A stretch of 64,000 nt of DNA from Rhodoferax sp. TS-BS-61-7 (lineage in GTDB: Bacteria > Pseudomonadota > Gammaproteobacteria > Burkholderiales > Burkholderiaceae_C): contig NZ_PTQY01000002.1 of NCBI RefSeq assembly GCF_002943465.1, positions 1 through 64,000 on the forward strand, read 5' to 3'. Each line of letters begins with the position of its first letter. Position 1 is the first letter of the stretch. This document shows positions 17,658 through 30,054 of the stretch, piece after piece. The notes beneath the pieces were generated by a model that saw only the letters and a program-made list of their open reading frames with translations, ran no database searches and had not been told where the DNA came from. Position numbers and translations under genes: made by a program.

Positions 17658-19493
17658 TCAATCCCCCAGCACTACACCCTCGCGCCGCGGGTCTGCGCCG
17701 CCGAAATAGCCACCCGGCGTGCGCTGGATGGCTTGCAGCCCGCTGGGCATGGGAATCTCCACCACTGTGTGGCCACGCGCTTTCAGGGCGTTCAGGGTCG
17801 CCGCGTTAAAGCGCTTTTCCTCCAACAGCGTGGGCCCGTTCAGCGAGGCGAAGTTGGGTAGGTCAATCGCCTGCTGGGTGTTCAGCCCCCAGTGCATCAC
17901 ACCGTACAGCGTCTTGGTGGTGAAGTGGATGATGAGCGCGCCGCCCGGGCTGCCACCGCTCATCACCAACTGCCCGGTCGCCTTGTCAAAGACCAGCGTG
18001 GGCGACATGGACGAGCGTGGGCGCTTGCCCGGCTCTACGCGGTTGGCAATGGGCAGGCCGTCCGCCCCGGTGGGCAGAAAGCTGAAATCGCTGAGCTGGT
18101 TGTTGAGCAAGAAACCGCCCGCCAGGCCCACACCGCGGTTCACCATCTGGCGCGAACCCCAGGCGTCTTCGATGGTGGTGGTCATGGCCAGCGCGTTGCC
18201 ATAGGCGTCTACCACCGAGATATGCGAGGTGCCGTACTCCAGCTGCTGGGGCATGGGCGCGTAGGCCAGAGGTGCTGCACTCGGGTTGCCGGGCGGGGCC
18301 GTTTGCATGCTTTTGCCGAAGGGGCTGGTGTCGATGGCCTGGGCGCGCCGGGCCAGGTAGGGCGCATCCAGCAGGCTCTGCCAGTTGCCCGCAGGTGCTT
18401 GTACAAAGGCCGGGTCGGCCACAAACTGCGCGCGGTCGGCAAAGGCCAGACGGGAGGCTTCGGTGTAGAGGTGCAACCAGTCGGCCGTGGGCAGGCCTTG
18501 CGCCAGGGGCAAGCGGTCGGCCGGGGTGCTGTCCAGCAACTTGAGGATCTGGCCGATGGCAATGGCACCCGAGCTGGGCGGCGGCATGCCGCAGATGCGG
18601 TAGTCCCGGGCCGTCGCCTTGACGGCGTAGTCAAAACACAGCGGCTCGCGCACCAGCGGCTGGTAGCGGGCCAGGTCTTGGGTGGTGAGCGTGCCGGGGT
18701 TGCTGGGGTGGTCCTGCACCTTGCGGGCGATGGCATGCGCCACCTCGCCCTGCAGCAAAGCCGCCGGTCCTTCATTGGCAATGCGCTGCAGCACCGCCGC
18801 CAGCTCCGGGTTGCGCAGCACGTGGCCGGCAGGCCAGGGTTTGCCGGCTCCGTCGTAGAAGTAGGCGGCGGCCACCGGGTCTTTCTTCAAGTGCGGCTCG
18901 CTGGCTAGCAGCGTGGCCATGCGCGGGCTGATGGCAAAGCCCTGTGTGGCCAGTGTGATGGCTGGGGCGAACAGCCGGGCCCAGGGCAGGCGCCCGTGCT
19001 GCTGGTGGGCCCGGGCCAGCATGGCCACGGCACCGGGCACGCCAACAGAACGCCCGCCTACGACGGCCTCTGCAAATTTGAGCGGCTGGCCGCTGTCGTC
19101 CAGAAACAGCCGCGGTGTGGCGCCGGCAGGGGCGGTCTCGCGGCCGTCGAAGGCCTGTGTGGCCTTGCCGTCAAAGTGCAGCAAAAAGGCACCGCCACCA
19201 ATGCCGCTGCTTTGCGGCTCCACCAGGGCCAGCACCATTTGCACCGCAATGGCGGCGTCCACCGCACTGCCGCCGGCGCGCAGCACCTGCTGGCCGGCAT
19301 CGGTGGCCAGCGGGTTGGCCGCGGCCACGGCATAGGTGCGTGTGGCCCAGCCAGGTTTGGTGGTGCTGCCGGTGGCGCCTTCGGGCTGCGCGGGCACTTC
19401 GTAGCGCCAGGCCTGGGGGGCGCTGGCGCAGCCTGCCAGCGTGGCGGCCAGCAGCGTGGCGCTGGCCAAGGTGCGGAGTGGGCGGTGGAGCAT
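17658..19493 (-). CDS. ggt: Gamma-glutamyltransferase
   Basis: A 611-residue Ntn-hydrolase precursor that cleaves glutathione or gamma-glutamyl compounds outside the cytoplasm. The signal peptide ends in L-A-G-C, a lipobox, so it is probably a lipoprotein. Self-cleavage is expected before the Thr in Y-G-T-S-H-I-S-V-V-D (about Thr422), which becomes the nucleophile. Further family motifs are I-G-G-G-A-F-L, D-G-R-E-T-A-P, and the oxyanion/substrate loop M-S-G-G-S-P-G-G near the C-terminus. Length is normal. It is transcribed toward dnaG but separated from it by a repeat. Confidence 0.95.
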   Translation of the reverse strand: MLHRPLRTLASATLLAATLAGCASAPQAWRYEVPAQPEGATGSTTKPGWATRTYAVAAANPLATDAGQQVLRAGGSAVDAAIAVQMVLALVEPQSSGIGGGAFLLHFDGKATQAFDGRETAPAGATPRLFLDDSGQPLKFAEAVVGGRSVGVPGAVAMLARAHQQHGRLPWARLFAPAITLATQGFAISPRMATLLASEPHLKKDPVAAAYFYDGAGKPWPAGHVLRNPELAAVLQRIANEGPAALLQGEVAHAIARKVQDHPSNPGTLTTQDLARYQPLVREPLCFDYAVKATARDYRICGMPPPSSGAIAIGQILKLLDSTPADRLPLAQGLPTADWLHLYTEASRLAFADRAQFVADPAFVQAPAGNWQSLLDAPYLARRAQAIDTSPFGKSMQTAPPGNPSAAPLAYAPMPQQLEYGTSHISVVDAYGNALAMTTTIEDAWGSRQMVNRGVGLAGGFLLNNQLSDFSFLPTGADGLPIANRVEPGKRPRSSMSPTLVFDKATGQLVMSGGSPGGALIIHFTTKTLYGVMHWGLNTQQAIDLPNFASLNGPTLLEEKRFNAATLNALKARGHTVVEIPMPSGLQAIQRTPGGYFGGADPRREGVVLGD

Positions 19494-19512
19494 GGCGATT
19501 TTTAAGAGAAAT

Positions 19513-19565
19513 TGGCCTCTGGAGCTTATTTCATATGCGCAAGCAGCTATGAAATAGATAGCGCC
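19513..19565 (-). repeat. Dispersed repeat copy
   Basis: Reverse-oriented copy with the core ATGCGCAAGCAGCTAT at 19534-19550 and flanking GGCCTCTGGAGC. It fills the gap between ggt and the AhpD-like gene. Confidence 0.75.
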
Positions 19566-20143
19566 TACTTGGCCTTGGGCACGCGGCCCAGCAGGTAAAA
19601 CTCGGGGTTGGGCATCATGCTGGTCACATTGGCCATGCGGTTACTCAGGCCAAAGAAGGCGGTGATGCCTGCAATGTCCCAGATGTCTTCGTCGTCAAAA
19701 CCGTGGGCGTGCAGCGCTTCAAAGTCGGCGTCTTCCACGGTGTGGCTTTCCAGGCAGACTTGCATGGCAAAGTCCAGCATGGCGCGCTGGCGGGGTGTGA
19801 TGTCGGCCTTGCGGTAGTTCACCGCCACCTGGTCGGCCACCAGCGGTCTTTTCTCATAGATGCGCAAGATGGCACCGTGGGCCACCACGCAGTACAGGCA
19901 GTGGTTGGCCGCGCTGGTGGTTGTGATGATCATCTCGCGCTCGCCCTTGCTCAGGCTGCTGCCTTCGCGCAGCATCAGCGCGTCGTGGTAGGCAAAGAAG
20001 GCGCGCCACTCGGCCGGGCGGCGGGCAAAGGCCAGGAACACGTTAGGCACAAAGCCCGACTTCTCCTGCACCTCCAAAATCTTGGCGCGGATGTCCTCGG
20101 GCAGCGTGTTGAGGTCGGGCAGGGGGTAGCGGACGGTGGCCAT
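19565..20143 (-). CDS. Peroxidase-related enzyme, AhpD/carboxymuconolactone decarboxylase family
   Basis: A 192-residue alpha-helical protein. The AhpD-type centre is A-N-H-C-L-Y-C-V-V-A-H-G, with the redox CxxC pair and following His. F-V-P-N-V-F-L-A-F-A-R-R-P near the N-terminus and the W-D-I-A-G-I-T-A-F-F-G-L-S-N-R segment match the uncharacterised peroxidase-related subfamily. It probably acts as a disulfide-relay peroxidase or alkylhydroperoxidase in the cytoplasm. It stands alone with its own upstream region. Confidence 0.87.
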   Translation of the reverse strand: MATVRYPLPDLNTLPEDIRAKILEVQEKSGFVPNVFLAFARRPAEWRAFFAYHDALMLREGSSLSKGEREMIITTTSAANHCLYCVVAHGAILRIYEKRPLVADQVAVNYRKADITPRQRAMLDFAMQVCLESHTVEDADFEALHAHGFDDEDIWDIAGITAFFGLSNRMANVTSMMPNPEFYLLGRVPKAK

Positions 20144-20264
20144 GGGAGTCTCCTGTTTTTATAAAAGCTATCGCAGCCATGTGTTCAATTGAATGTACAC
20201 ACGCGGCGCAAATTTCTACCATTCATCCTACTGCGAACCTTCTCGCGCAACCGGAGCACCCACC

Positions 20265-20357
20265 ATGGCACAGATTCAAAAGACCCTTGGCTTGGCTATT
20301 TGGGGCAGTGGCCTGATCGCCACCCTGGCCAACTTGGCGCAGTGGCACGGCGGCTGA
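20265..20357 (+). CDS. Small ORF, possible N-terminal remnant
   Basis: Thirty codons from ATG 20265 with GGAG eight bases upstream. The start reads M-A-Q-I-Q-K-T-L-G-L-A-I-W-G-S-G. The glycine pattern could be the beginning of a Rossmann domain, but it is too short to assign. It stops at 20355, and the carboxymuconolactone decarboxylase gene follows in another frame. It may be a leader peptide or the relic of a larger gene. No function is claimed. Confidence 0.3.
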   Translation: MAQIQKTLGLAIWGSGLIATLANLAQWHGG

Positions 20358-20409
20358 TGCCGCGGCTACCATCACGGGCATTGCCACCTTTGCCCTGATG
20401 GAGCCCTTC

Positions 20410-20817
20410 ATGCCCCTGGACCCTGACCGTTTGCCCCACTCCACCCAGCCCGAAGCCTTTGACAAAGGCCTGGCCATGCGTACCCAGGTGATGGGCGAGA
20501 CCTTTGTGGAGGTCGCCTTTGCCAATGCCACGCCGTTCACCGCGCCCATCCAGGAGCACATCACGCGGGCTGCCTGGGGCGATGTGTGGCAGCGCCCGGG
20601 GCTCGACTTGAAAACCCGCAGCCTGATCACCGTGGCCATGCTGACCGCGCTGGGCAAACAAAATGAACTGAAGGGCCATGTGCGCGGCGCGCTGAACAAC
20701 GGCGCCACTGCGGTAGAGATTCAAGAGGTGCTCTTGCACGCCGCGGTGTACTGCGGCGTGCCCACATCGGTGGAGGCGTTTCGCACCGCCAACGAGGTGG
20801 TGGGCGGGCAGGTCTGA
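20410..20817 (+). CDS. Carboxymuconolactone decarboxylase family protein (PcaC-like)
   Basis: 135 residues from ATG 20410 (GGAG six bases upstream); an ATG at 20398 is in frame. The family core is present: I-T-R-A-A-W-G-D-V-W-Q-R-P-G-L, R-S-L-I-T-V-A-M-L-T-A-L and E-I-Q-E-V-L-L-H-A-A-V-Y-C-G-V-P. True PcaC converts 4-carboxymuconolactone to beta-ketoadipate enol-lactone in protocatechuate catabolism. No other pca genes adjoin, so the role here is uncertain. The open frame extends slightly upstream without a start. Confidence 0.82.
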   Translation: MPLDPDRLPHSTQPEAFDKGLAMRTQVMGETFVEVAFANATPFTAPIQEHITRAAWGDVWQRPGLDLKTRSLITVAMLTALGKQNELKGHVRGALNNGATAVEIQEVLLHAAVYCGVPTSVEAFRTANEVVGGQV

Positions 20818-20850
20818 GGCCCGCCCGGCTGGGGCTTGGTGCCCCTGCCT

Positions 20851-22548
20851 TTAACTGGCGCTGGGTTCCGCCGTTGCCTCTTGGGCCACGAACGAAGAGG
20901 TGAGGGCGCCCGCCAGCAGTTGCGACATGTCGCCCCCGCTCTTCAAGCCCACTTCGCCCAACAACGCGTCCACCACCGGGGCATTGGTGCGGTAACGCAG
21001 GGCACTGGCCACCACCTGGTCGCTCAGGCCGCCGCCGGATCCACCGCTCTGCGCATCGTTGGCCGAGTTGCTGCTGCTGGCGCCCGACAAGCCACCCACT
21101 TCGGCAATGCGGATGGAGTCGATGTTGAGCAGCGGCTTCACGCTTTGTTCCACGATGGCCGGCAAGGCTGCCAGCACCGCCAGGCGCACCTGCAGGGCAA
21201 TCTGTTCGGCCGACAGTTCGTTTTGCGCCTGGTTCTTCTTCACCAGCGCTTCGGCGATGGCGTTGCCCTCGGCAATCGTGCCTTCGGCGCGCAGCACCGA
21301 GGCATCGCGTTCGCCCTGGGCGTCCATGCGGGCGGCTTCGGCCTTGTGGGTGGCGGCTTCTTTCTCCGCTTCGGCGGCCACCACCAGGCTGATGGCAGAT
21401 TCTTTGGCCTTCTCCTCGGCGCGCACCACAGTCACTTGTTTGTTGCGGTTGGCCACTTCCACCTGGCGGGCGGTCTCCACCGCTTCTTCGGCGGCCACGG
21501 CCTTGGCCCTTGCCTCATCGGCCAGTGCTTTGGCGGCGGCTTCGTCCTTGGACTTGTTGGCGACCAAGATGTTTTGCTCCTGGCCGCGCATAGTGACGGC
21601 GGCCTTGGCCTGCACATTGGCTTCTTCGGTGACCCGGTTGGCCTCAATGCGGTTGGTCTGGATTTCGCGGTCGGCCGCGATCTTGGCGGACTCGGCGTCC
21701 TTGCGGGCCGACGCCTCGGTGGCGGCAATGGCCGACTGCTGGTTGGCGGTCAGCGTGGCAATGTCCTGCTCGGTGTTCAGGCGCACCTCTTCGGTTTGTT
21801 TGCGTAGGGACTGTTGCAGGCGCGTGGCCTCCAGGTTTTTGGTCTCAATCGCGACCGCGGTGTCCTGCTCAATGTCGTTCACATTTTTGCGGCGTGCTTC
21901 GGTCTCGCGGGTCAGCACCAGCAGGCCTTCTGCGTCAAAGGCATTGGACGGGTCGAAGAATTGCTTCTGGGTCTGGTTCAGGGCGGTGAGGGAGACACTC
22001 TCCAGCTCCAGGCCGTTTTTGGCAATGTCTTCGGCTACCACCTGCTGCACCTGTTGCACAAACTGGGCGCGTTGGGCGTTCAGGTCGTACATGGGCATCT
22101 TCACGGCCACAGCGCGCAGCGCGTCCACAAACTTGGCTTCCACCTGGGCCTTGAGCTCGGGTGGGGCCATGGTCAGGCGGCCCAGAGTTTGGGCGGCGTT
22201 GGCGACCGACTCTTCGTCAGCCTTCACCCGCACATAAAACTCCACCTTCACATCCACGCGCAGGCGGTCGGCGGTGATCAGGGATTCGCGGCCCTGCTTG
22301 TCCACCTCCAGGCGCAGGGTGCGCATATTGACTTCCACAATCTCGTGGATGCCGGGGATGACAAAAGCACCGCCGTTGAGCACCACCTTCTGGCTGCCCG
22401 CGCCGGTGCGCACAAAGGCCTTTTCTTTGCTGGAGAGGGTGTAGAACTTCAGGCCGATAAAGCCCAGCGTGGCGATGATCAGCACGGCGCCCAAAATGGT
22501 GCCTACGATGCTGATGAGGGGGCTCAAGGTGCCCAGAATCTCGTTCAT
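20851..22548 (-). CDS. Flotillin family protein (YqiK/FloT-like)
   Basis: 565 residues. A single membrane helix lies at about residues 10-32, followed by an SPFH/band-7 domain (V-P-G-I-H-E-I-V-E-V-N, L-R-V-D-V-K-V-E-F-Y-V-R-V). A very long Ala/Glu-rich coiled coil (about 220-430) is typical of flotillins, and the C-terminus is Ser/Gly-rich. Flotillins scaffold membrane microdomains. It is encoded 38 bp downstream of an OB-fold membrane protein, the same pair as yqiJ-yqiK in E. coli. Homologues help membrane fluidity and stress tolerance. Confidence 0.92.
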   Translation of the reverse strand: MNEILGTLSPLISIVGTILGAVLIIATLGFIGLKFYTLSSKEKAFVRTGAGSQKVVLNGGAFVIPGIHEIVEVNMRTLRLEVDKQGRESLITADRLRVDVKVEFYVRVKADEESVANAAQTLGRLTMAPPELKAQVEAKFVDALRAVAVKMPMYDLNAQRAQFVQQVQQVVAEDIAKNGLELESVSLTALNQTQKQFFDPSNAFDAEGLLVLTRETEARRKNVNDIEQDTAVAIETKNLEATRLQQSLRKQTEEVRLNTEQDIATLTANQQSAIAATEASARKDAESAKIAADREIQTNRIEANRVTEEANVQAKAAVTMRGQEQNILVANKSKDEAAAKALADEARAKAVAAEEAVETARQVEVANRNKQVTVVRAEEKAKESAISLVVAAEAEKEAATHKAEAARMDAQGERDASVLRAEGTIAEGNAIAEALVKKNQAQNELSAEQIALQVRLAVLAALPAIVEQSVKPLLNIDSIRIAEVGGLSGASSSNSANDAQSGGSGGGLSDQVVASALRYRTNAPVVDALLGEVGLKSGGDMSQLLAGALTSSFVAQEATAEPSAS

Positions 22549-22586
22549 GTCTCAGTCCTCTTTCTTGGTAGTGAATGGTGGCGTGT

Positions 22587-23198
22587 TTATTTGCTGACCC
22601 GGTACAGCGCGATGGAAACGCGCTCGGCCACGGTGAGTACCTCGCCCGCGGTGTAGGTCACGTCGGGCAGGGTGGGTTCCACCATCAGGGTGTGGGTGGC
22701 ACCGTAGCGGTCGATAAAACTGGCGGCACCAGCGTAACCCTGGCTGGCCTGGGGGCTGTTCAGGGTGACACGCTGGCCAATAAAGCTGGCGGGCGATACC
22801 GCCGCGCTGTGCACCAGCTTGAGTCCGGACAGCGCTTTGGCCATGGTGCGCACGGCAGCCAAGGCCCCCAGCAGCGACAGGCCCACCACCAGCCAGGTAG
22901 GCAGGGGCAGGCTGAAAGCGTGGGTCATCACGCCCTGCAGCAGCAGGCCGCAGATGCCAAAGCTGGCCAGCAGGCTGCAGATGACGATGAGCATGGGCAG
23001 CTCCTTGACCAGCAGCCAGTTGGTGAAACTGGAGTCCGGCAGGGACTGGGTTTCGATCAGCGAATCCAGAATGTCCGACAAGCCGGAGCCAGCCAGGGCC
23101 GTGAGCGTGACCTCCAGGGTCAGGATCACGATAACGGCCAGCAAGGCGCCGGTGAAGGGCGCGTAGGCGGGGGAGATGAGCAGTGCAAGGCTGTCCAT
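22587..23198 (-). CDS. OB-fold-containing membrane protein (YqiJ/NfeD-like partner of flotillin)
   Basis: 203 residues from ATG 23198 (AGGAA upstream). Three hydrophobic helices lie at about residues 12-36, 68-90 and 98-118. A small beta-rich OB-like domain follows (I-G-Q-R-V-T-L-N-S, V-E-P-T-L-P-D-V-T-Y, G-E-V-L-T-V-A-E-R-V). This arrangement is that of YqiJ, encoded next to flotillin YqiK. It probably anchors or regulates the flotillin assembly. The frame upstream of 23198 reads through a repeat and is not coding. Confidence 0.82.
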   Translation of the reverse strand: MDSLALLISPAYAPFTGALLAVIVILTLEVTLTALAGSGLSDILDSLIETQSLPDSSFTNWLLVKELPMLIVICSLLASFGICGLLLQGVMTHAFSLPLPTWLVVGLSLLGALAAVRTMAKALSGLKLVHSAAVSPASFIGQRVTLNSPQASQGYAGAASFIDRYGATHTLMVEPTLPDVTYTAGEVLTVAERVSIALYRVSK

Positions 23199-23288
23199 GG
23201 GGTTCCTGGGGTAAAGCGAAGGGCGTAAGGCGCACTGATTCTGTCGTGCTTTGCAAAAAGCACCATCCCCCAAACGGGTGATTTGAAC

Positions 23289-23347
23289 GAAATATGGCCC
23301 TGGACCTTGTGGAATATGCGCAAGCAGCTCCTGTTTTAGGAGCAAAT
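23289..23347 (-). repeat. Dispersed repeat copy
   Basis: Reverse-oriented copy containing GGAATATGCGCAAGCAGCTC and the TATGGCCCTGGACC flank. It lies between the OB-fold gene and the LysE-type gene. Confidence 0.8.
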
Positions 23348-23355
23348 TGTGTTGT

Positions 23356-23979
23356 TTATCCGCGCGCTTCACGGGCGGTGGCGGCCAGCAAGCCCACCCC
23401 CATGGTGCCCAGCAGCAGCCCGGCCACGCGGTTGGCGCCAGTCTTGCCACGGGCATAGGCCTGGCGCACACGCTGGCGAGAGAACAGGTAGGCCAGCAGC
23501 GTGTGCCACAGCAGGGCGTTGCCCACGATCATCAGCACCGCCGCGGCCTGCAGGGTGTGGCTGGGTGCGTGGGGAAACGACGCGGCAAACACACTGCCAA
23601 AAAACAGCGCCGACTTGGGGTTGGTGATGTTGGTCAGAAAGCCACGGCGAAACGCCGACCAGCCCGACATGCTGGCGCCTGCGCCACCCAGCTCAGGGCC
23701 GCTGGCCCGCCACAGGCGGCTGGCCACCCACAGCAAATACACGCCACCCACCACCTGCAGCCCCAGGCGTAGGCTTGGGAAGGCGCTGAACACCGCATTC
23801 ACCCCCAACACCGCCGACACCGACCAGATGGCCGCGCCCACGGTGATGCCCAGGGCCGCACGCAGGGCGTTGGCGCTGTGGTCGCTGGCGGCCAGCTGGG
23901 ACACCAGCAGCACGTTGGCGCCAGGGCTCATCATGGCCGCAACGTGGAGGACCCAAATGGTGGCAAGGGTGGTGAACAT
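23356..23979 (-). CDS. LysE/RhtB family amino-acid exporter
   Basis: 207 residues with about six hydrophobic helices. It begins M-F-T-T-L-A-T-I-W-V-L-H-V-A-A-M-M-S-P-G-A-N, the signature S-P-G-P/A-N of RhtB exporters, and has G-F-L-T-N-I-T-N-P-K-S-A-L-F-F in the middle. Family members export homoserine, threonine, leucine or similar compounds from the cytoplasm. The substrate here is unknown and no regulator adjoins. Confidence 0.9.
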   Translation of the reverse strand: MFTTLATIWVLHVAAMMSPGANVLLVSQLAASDHSANALRAALGITVGAAIWSVSAVLGVNAVFSAFPSLRLGLQVVGGVYLLWVASRLWRASGPELGGAGASMSGWSAFRRGFLTNITNPKSALFFGSVFAASFPHAPSHTLQAAAVLMIVGNALLWHTLLAYLFSRQRVRQAYARGKTGANRVAGLLLGTMGVGLLAATAREARG

Positions 23980-24152
23980 GGAGCTCCTGCAAAAAGGGAT
24001 GCTGCGCCACCGTAGCGCAGCGGCATCACTCTACACCGGGACTGCGGGCAATACGGCCTGAACCGGGTCGCATGTGATATACATGCGCATGCCCTTCGCC
24101 ATTGCACGCCAGTCACGTGCAGCACCCGCGAATCGGCTACCAGGGGAACCCT

Positions 24153-24683
24153 ATGAAATCTGTCAAGAGCACAACTATGGCCGCAGTTTCTTCCACCACC
24201 GCCTTGCTGTTGGGCGCCTGTCTTGCACTGGCGCCTGCTGCCTGGGCGCTGGACAAACCCACCGATCCGGTGGTGCTCATCATCTCCGGGAATGTCAGCG
24301 TCACCAATGCGGGCAAGACGGCCGTCTTCAGCATGGAGATGCTGGCCAAGCTGCCGCAGCGCAAGGTGGTTACCAAGTCGCCCTGGTACCCGGCCGGTGC
24401 CGAGTTCACCGGGCCGCTGCTGCGCGATGTGCTGGCCGCCGCCGGTGCCAAGGGCAGCAAGATCGTGGCGGTGGCCCTGAACGACTACAAGACCGACATT
24501 CCGTTTGACGATGCCACCCAGCACGACGTGATTCTGGCCAGGTTGATGAACGGCAAGCCCATGCCGGTGCGCGAAAAAGGCCCTTTGTTTGTGGTCTACC
24601 CGCTGGACGCCAAGCCCGAGCTGCAGTCGCAGGTCTACTACAACCGCTCGGCCTGGCAGCTGGCGCGGCTCATCGTGCAGTAA
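24153..24683 (+). CDS. Periplasmic molybdopterin-fold (SUOX-like) protein without the metal cysteine
   Basis: 176 residues from ATG 24153 (GGGG upstream). The signal region has L-L-G-A-C, which could be a lipobox, followed by A-W-A, a signal peptidase I site. The mature part resembles the sulfite-oxidase/YedY cofactor fold: W-Y-P-A-G-A-E-F-T-G-P-L-L-R-D-V-L, V-A-V-A-L-N-D-Y-K and L-M-N-G-K-P-M-P-V-R-E-K-G-P-L-F-V-V-Y-P-L. The cysteine that ligates molybdenum in true enzymes is absent; the only Cys is in the signal region. It is followed 30 bp later by a hybrid kinase, so it is more likely a sensor or accessory protein than an enzyme. That role is inference. Confidence 0.78.
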   Translation: MKSVKSTTMAAVSSTTALLLGACLALAPAAWALDKPTDPVVLIISGNVSVTNAGKTAVFSMEMLAKLPQRKVVTKSPWYPAGAEFTGPLLRDVLAAAGAKGSKIVAVALNDYKTDIPFDDATQHDVILARLMNGKPMPVREKGPLFVVYPLDAKPELQSQVYYNRSAWQLARLIVQ

Positions 24684-24713
24684 GGCGCTTCACCACACAC
24701 GGGAGGGCGGCCG

Positions 24714-28877
<4,164 letters not shown>

Positions 28878-28893
28878 ACCAGGACCCCAGGCT

Positions 28894-30054
28894 ATGAACT
28901 CACTCGACTTCACCGAAAAATCCACCGTGCTGGTGGTGGACGATACGCCCGAGAACCTGAGCCTGATGTCGGCCCTGCTCAAGGACCATTACAAGGTCAA
29001 GGTGGCCAACCATGGCGACAAGGGCCTGAAGATCGCCATGTCGGACAACCCACCGGATCTGATTTTGCTGGACATCATGATGCCGGATATCGACGGCTAC
29101 GAGGTCTGCCGCCGCCTCAAGGCGCACGCGACCACGCGCGACATTCCGGTGATTTTTTTGACCGCCAAATCGGAAACCGAGGACGAGAAAAAAGGCCTGG
29201 AGTTGGGCGCGGTGGACTACATCACCAAACCCATCAGTCCGTCCATCGTGCTGGCGCGTGTGGCCACCCAGCTCTCGCTCAAGGCCAGTGCCGATTTTTT
29301 GCGCGACAAGAACGATTTTCTGGAACAAGAGGTAGCCAAGCGCACGCAGGAGGTGATGGCCATCCAGGAGGTCACCATCCTGGCCATGGCCTCCTTGGCC
29401 GAGACGCGCGATTCCGACACCGGCAACCACATCCGGCGCACCCAGTACTACGTCCAAGCGCTGGCTGAGGCGCTCAAACAGCACCCACGTTTCACCGGCT
29501 TTCTGACGCCCTACAACATCCAGATGTTGTTCCGTTCGGCGCCCCTGCATGACATTGGCAAGGTGGGCATTCCGGACTGCATCCTGCTCAAGCCCGGCCG
29601 CTTCACGCCCGAAGAGTTCGAGATCATGAAAACCCACACCACCCTGGGCCGCGATGCGATTGCGCATGCCGAAGACGCGCTGGGCACCAAGGTGGAGTTT
29701 TTGAGCATGGCCAAGGACATTGCGCTGTACCACCAGGAAAAATGGGATGGCACGGGTTACCCGGAAGGCCTGAGCGGCAACGCCATTCCGATCTCGGCAC
29801 GGCTCATGGCCTTGGCCGATGTGTACGACGCGCTGATCAGCCGCCGTGTCTACAAAGAGGGTATGTCGCACGCGCAGGCGGTGGACATCATCGTGCAGGG
29901 CCGGGCAAGCCACTTTGACCCCGACATCGTGGACGGCTTTTTGGAGATCCAGGAAGAGTTTCGCGCCATTGCCCAGCGTTATGCCGACTCCGACACCGAC
30001 CTGGAGAAGAAGGCCCAGTACCTCAGCACTGCAGCCGTCGGGGGTGCGACGTGA
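28894..30054 (+). CDS. Response regulator with HD-GYP domain (RpfG-like c-di-GMP phosphodiesterase)
   Basis: 386 residues from ATG 28894. The receiver domain (1-125) has the phospho-acceptor Asp60 in L-L-D-I-M-M-P and the signalling Lys in T-K-P. A helical linker (M-A-I-Q-E-V-T) leads to an HD-GYP domain with H-D-I-G-K-V-G-I-P-D (His219, Asp220), H-T-T-L-G and H-Q-E-K-W-D-G-T-G-Y-P-E-G-L. All known metal ligands appear intact, so it should hydrolyse cyclic di-GMP. It overlaps the next gene by 4 bp (GTGA), which supports translational coupling. Confidence 0.94.
   Translation: MNSLDFTEKSTVLVVDDTPENLSLMSALLKDHYKVKVANHGDKGLKIAMSDNPPDLILLDIMMPDIDGYEVCRRLKAHATTRDIPVIFLTAKSETEDEKKGLELGAVDYITKPISPSIVLARVATQLSLKASADFLRDKNDFLEQEVAKRTQEVMAIQEVTILAMASLAETRDSDTGNHIRRTQYYVQALAEALKQHPRFTGFLTPYNIQMLFRSAPLHDIGKVGIPDCILLKPGRFTPEEFEIMKTHTTLGRDAIAHAEDALGTKVEFLSMAKDIALYHQEKWDGTGYPEGLSGNAIPISARLMALADVYDALISRRVYKEGMSHAQAVDIIVQGRASHFDPDIVDGFLEIQEEFRAIAQRYADSDTDLEKKAQYLSTAAVGGAT

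Noticed and set aside
20160..20185. Twelfth dispersed repeat copy
   Set aside because: Only AAGCTATCGCAGCC resembles the core; too short to include.
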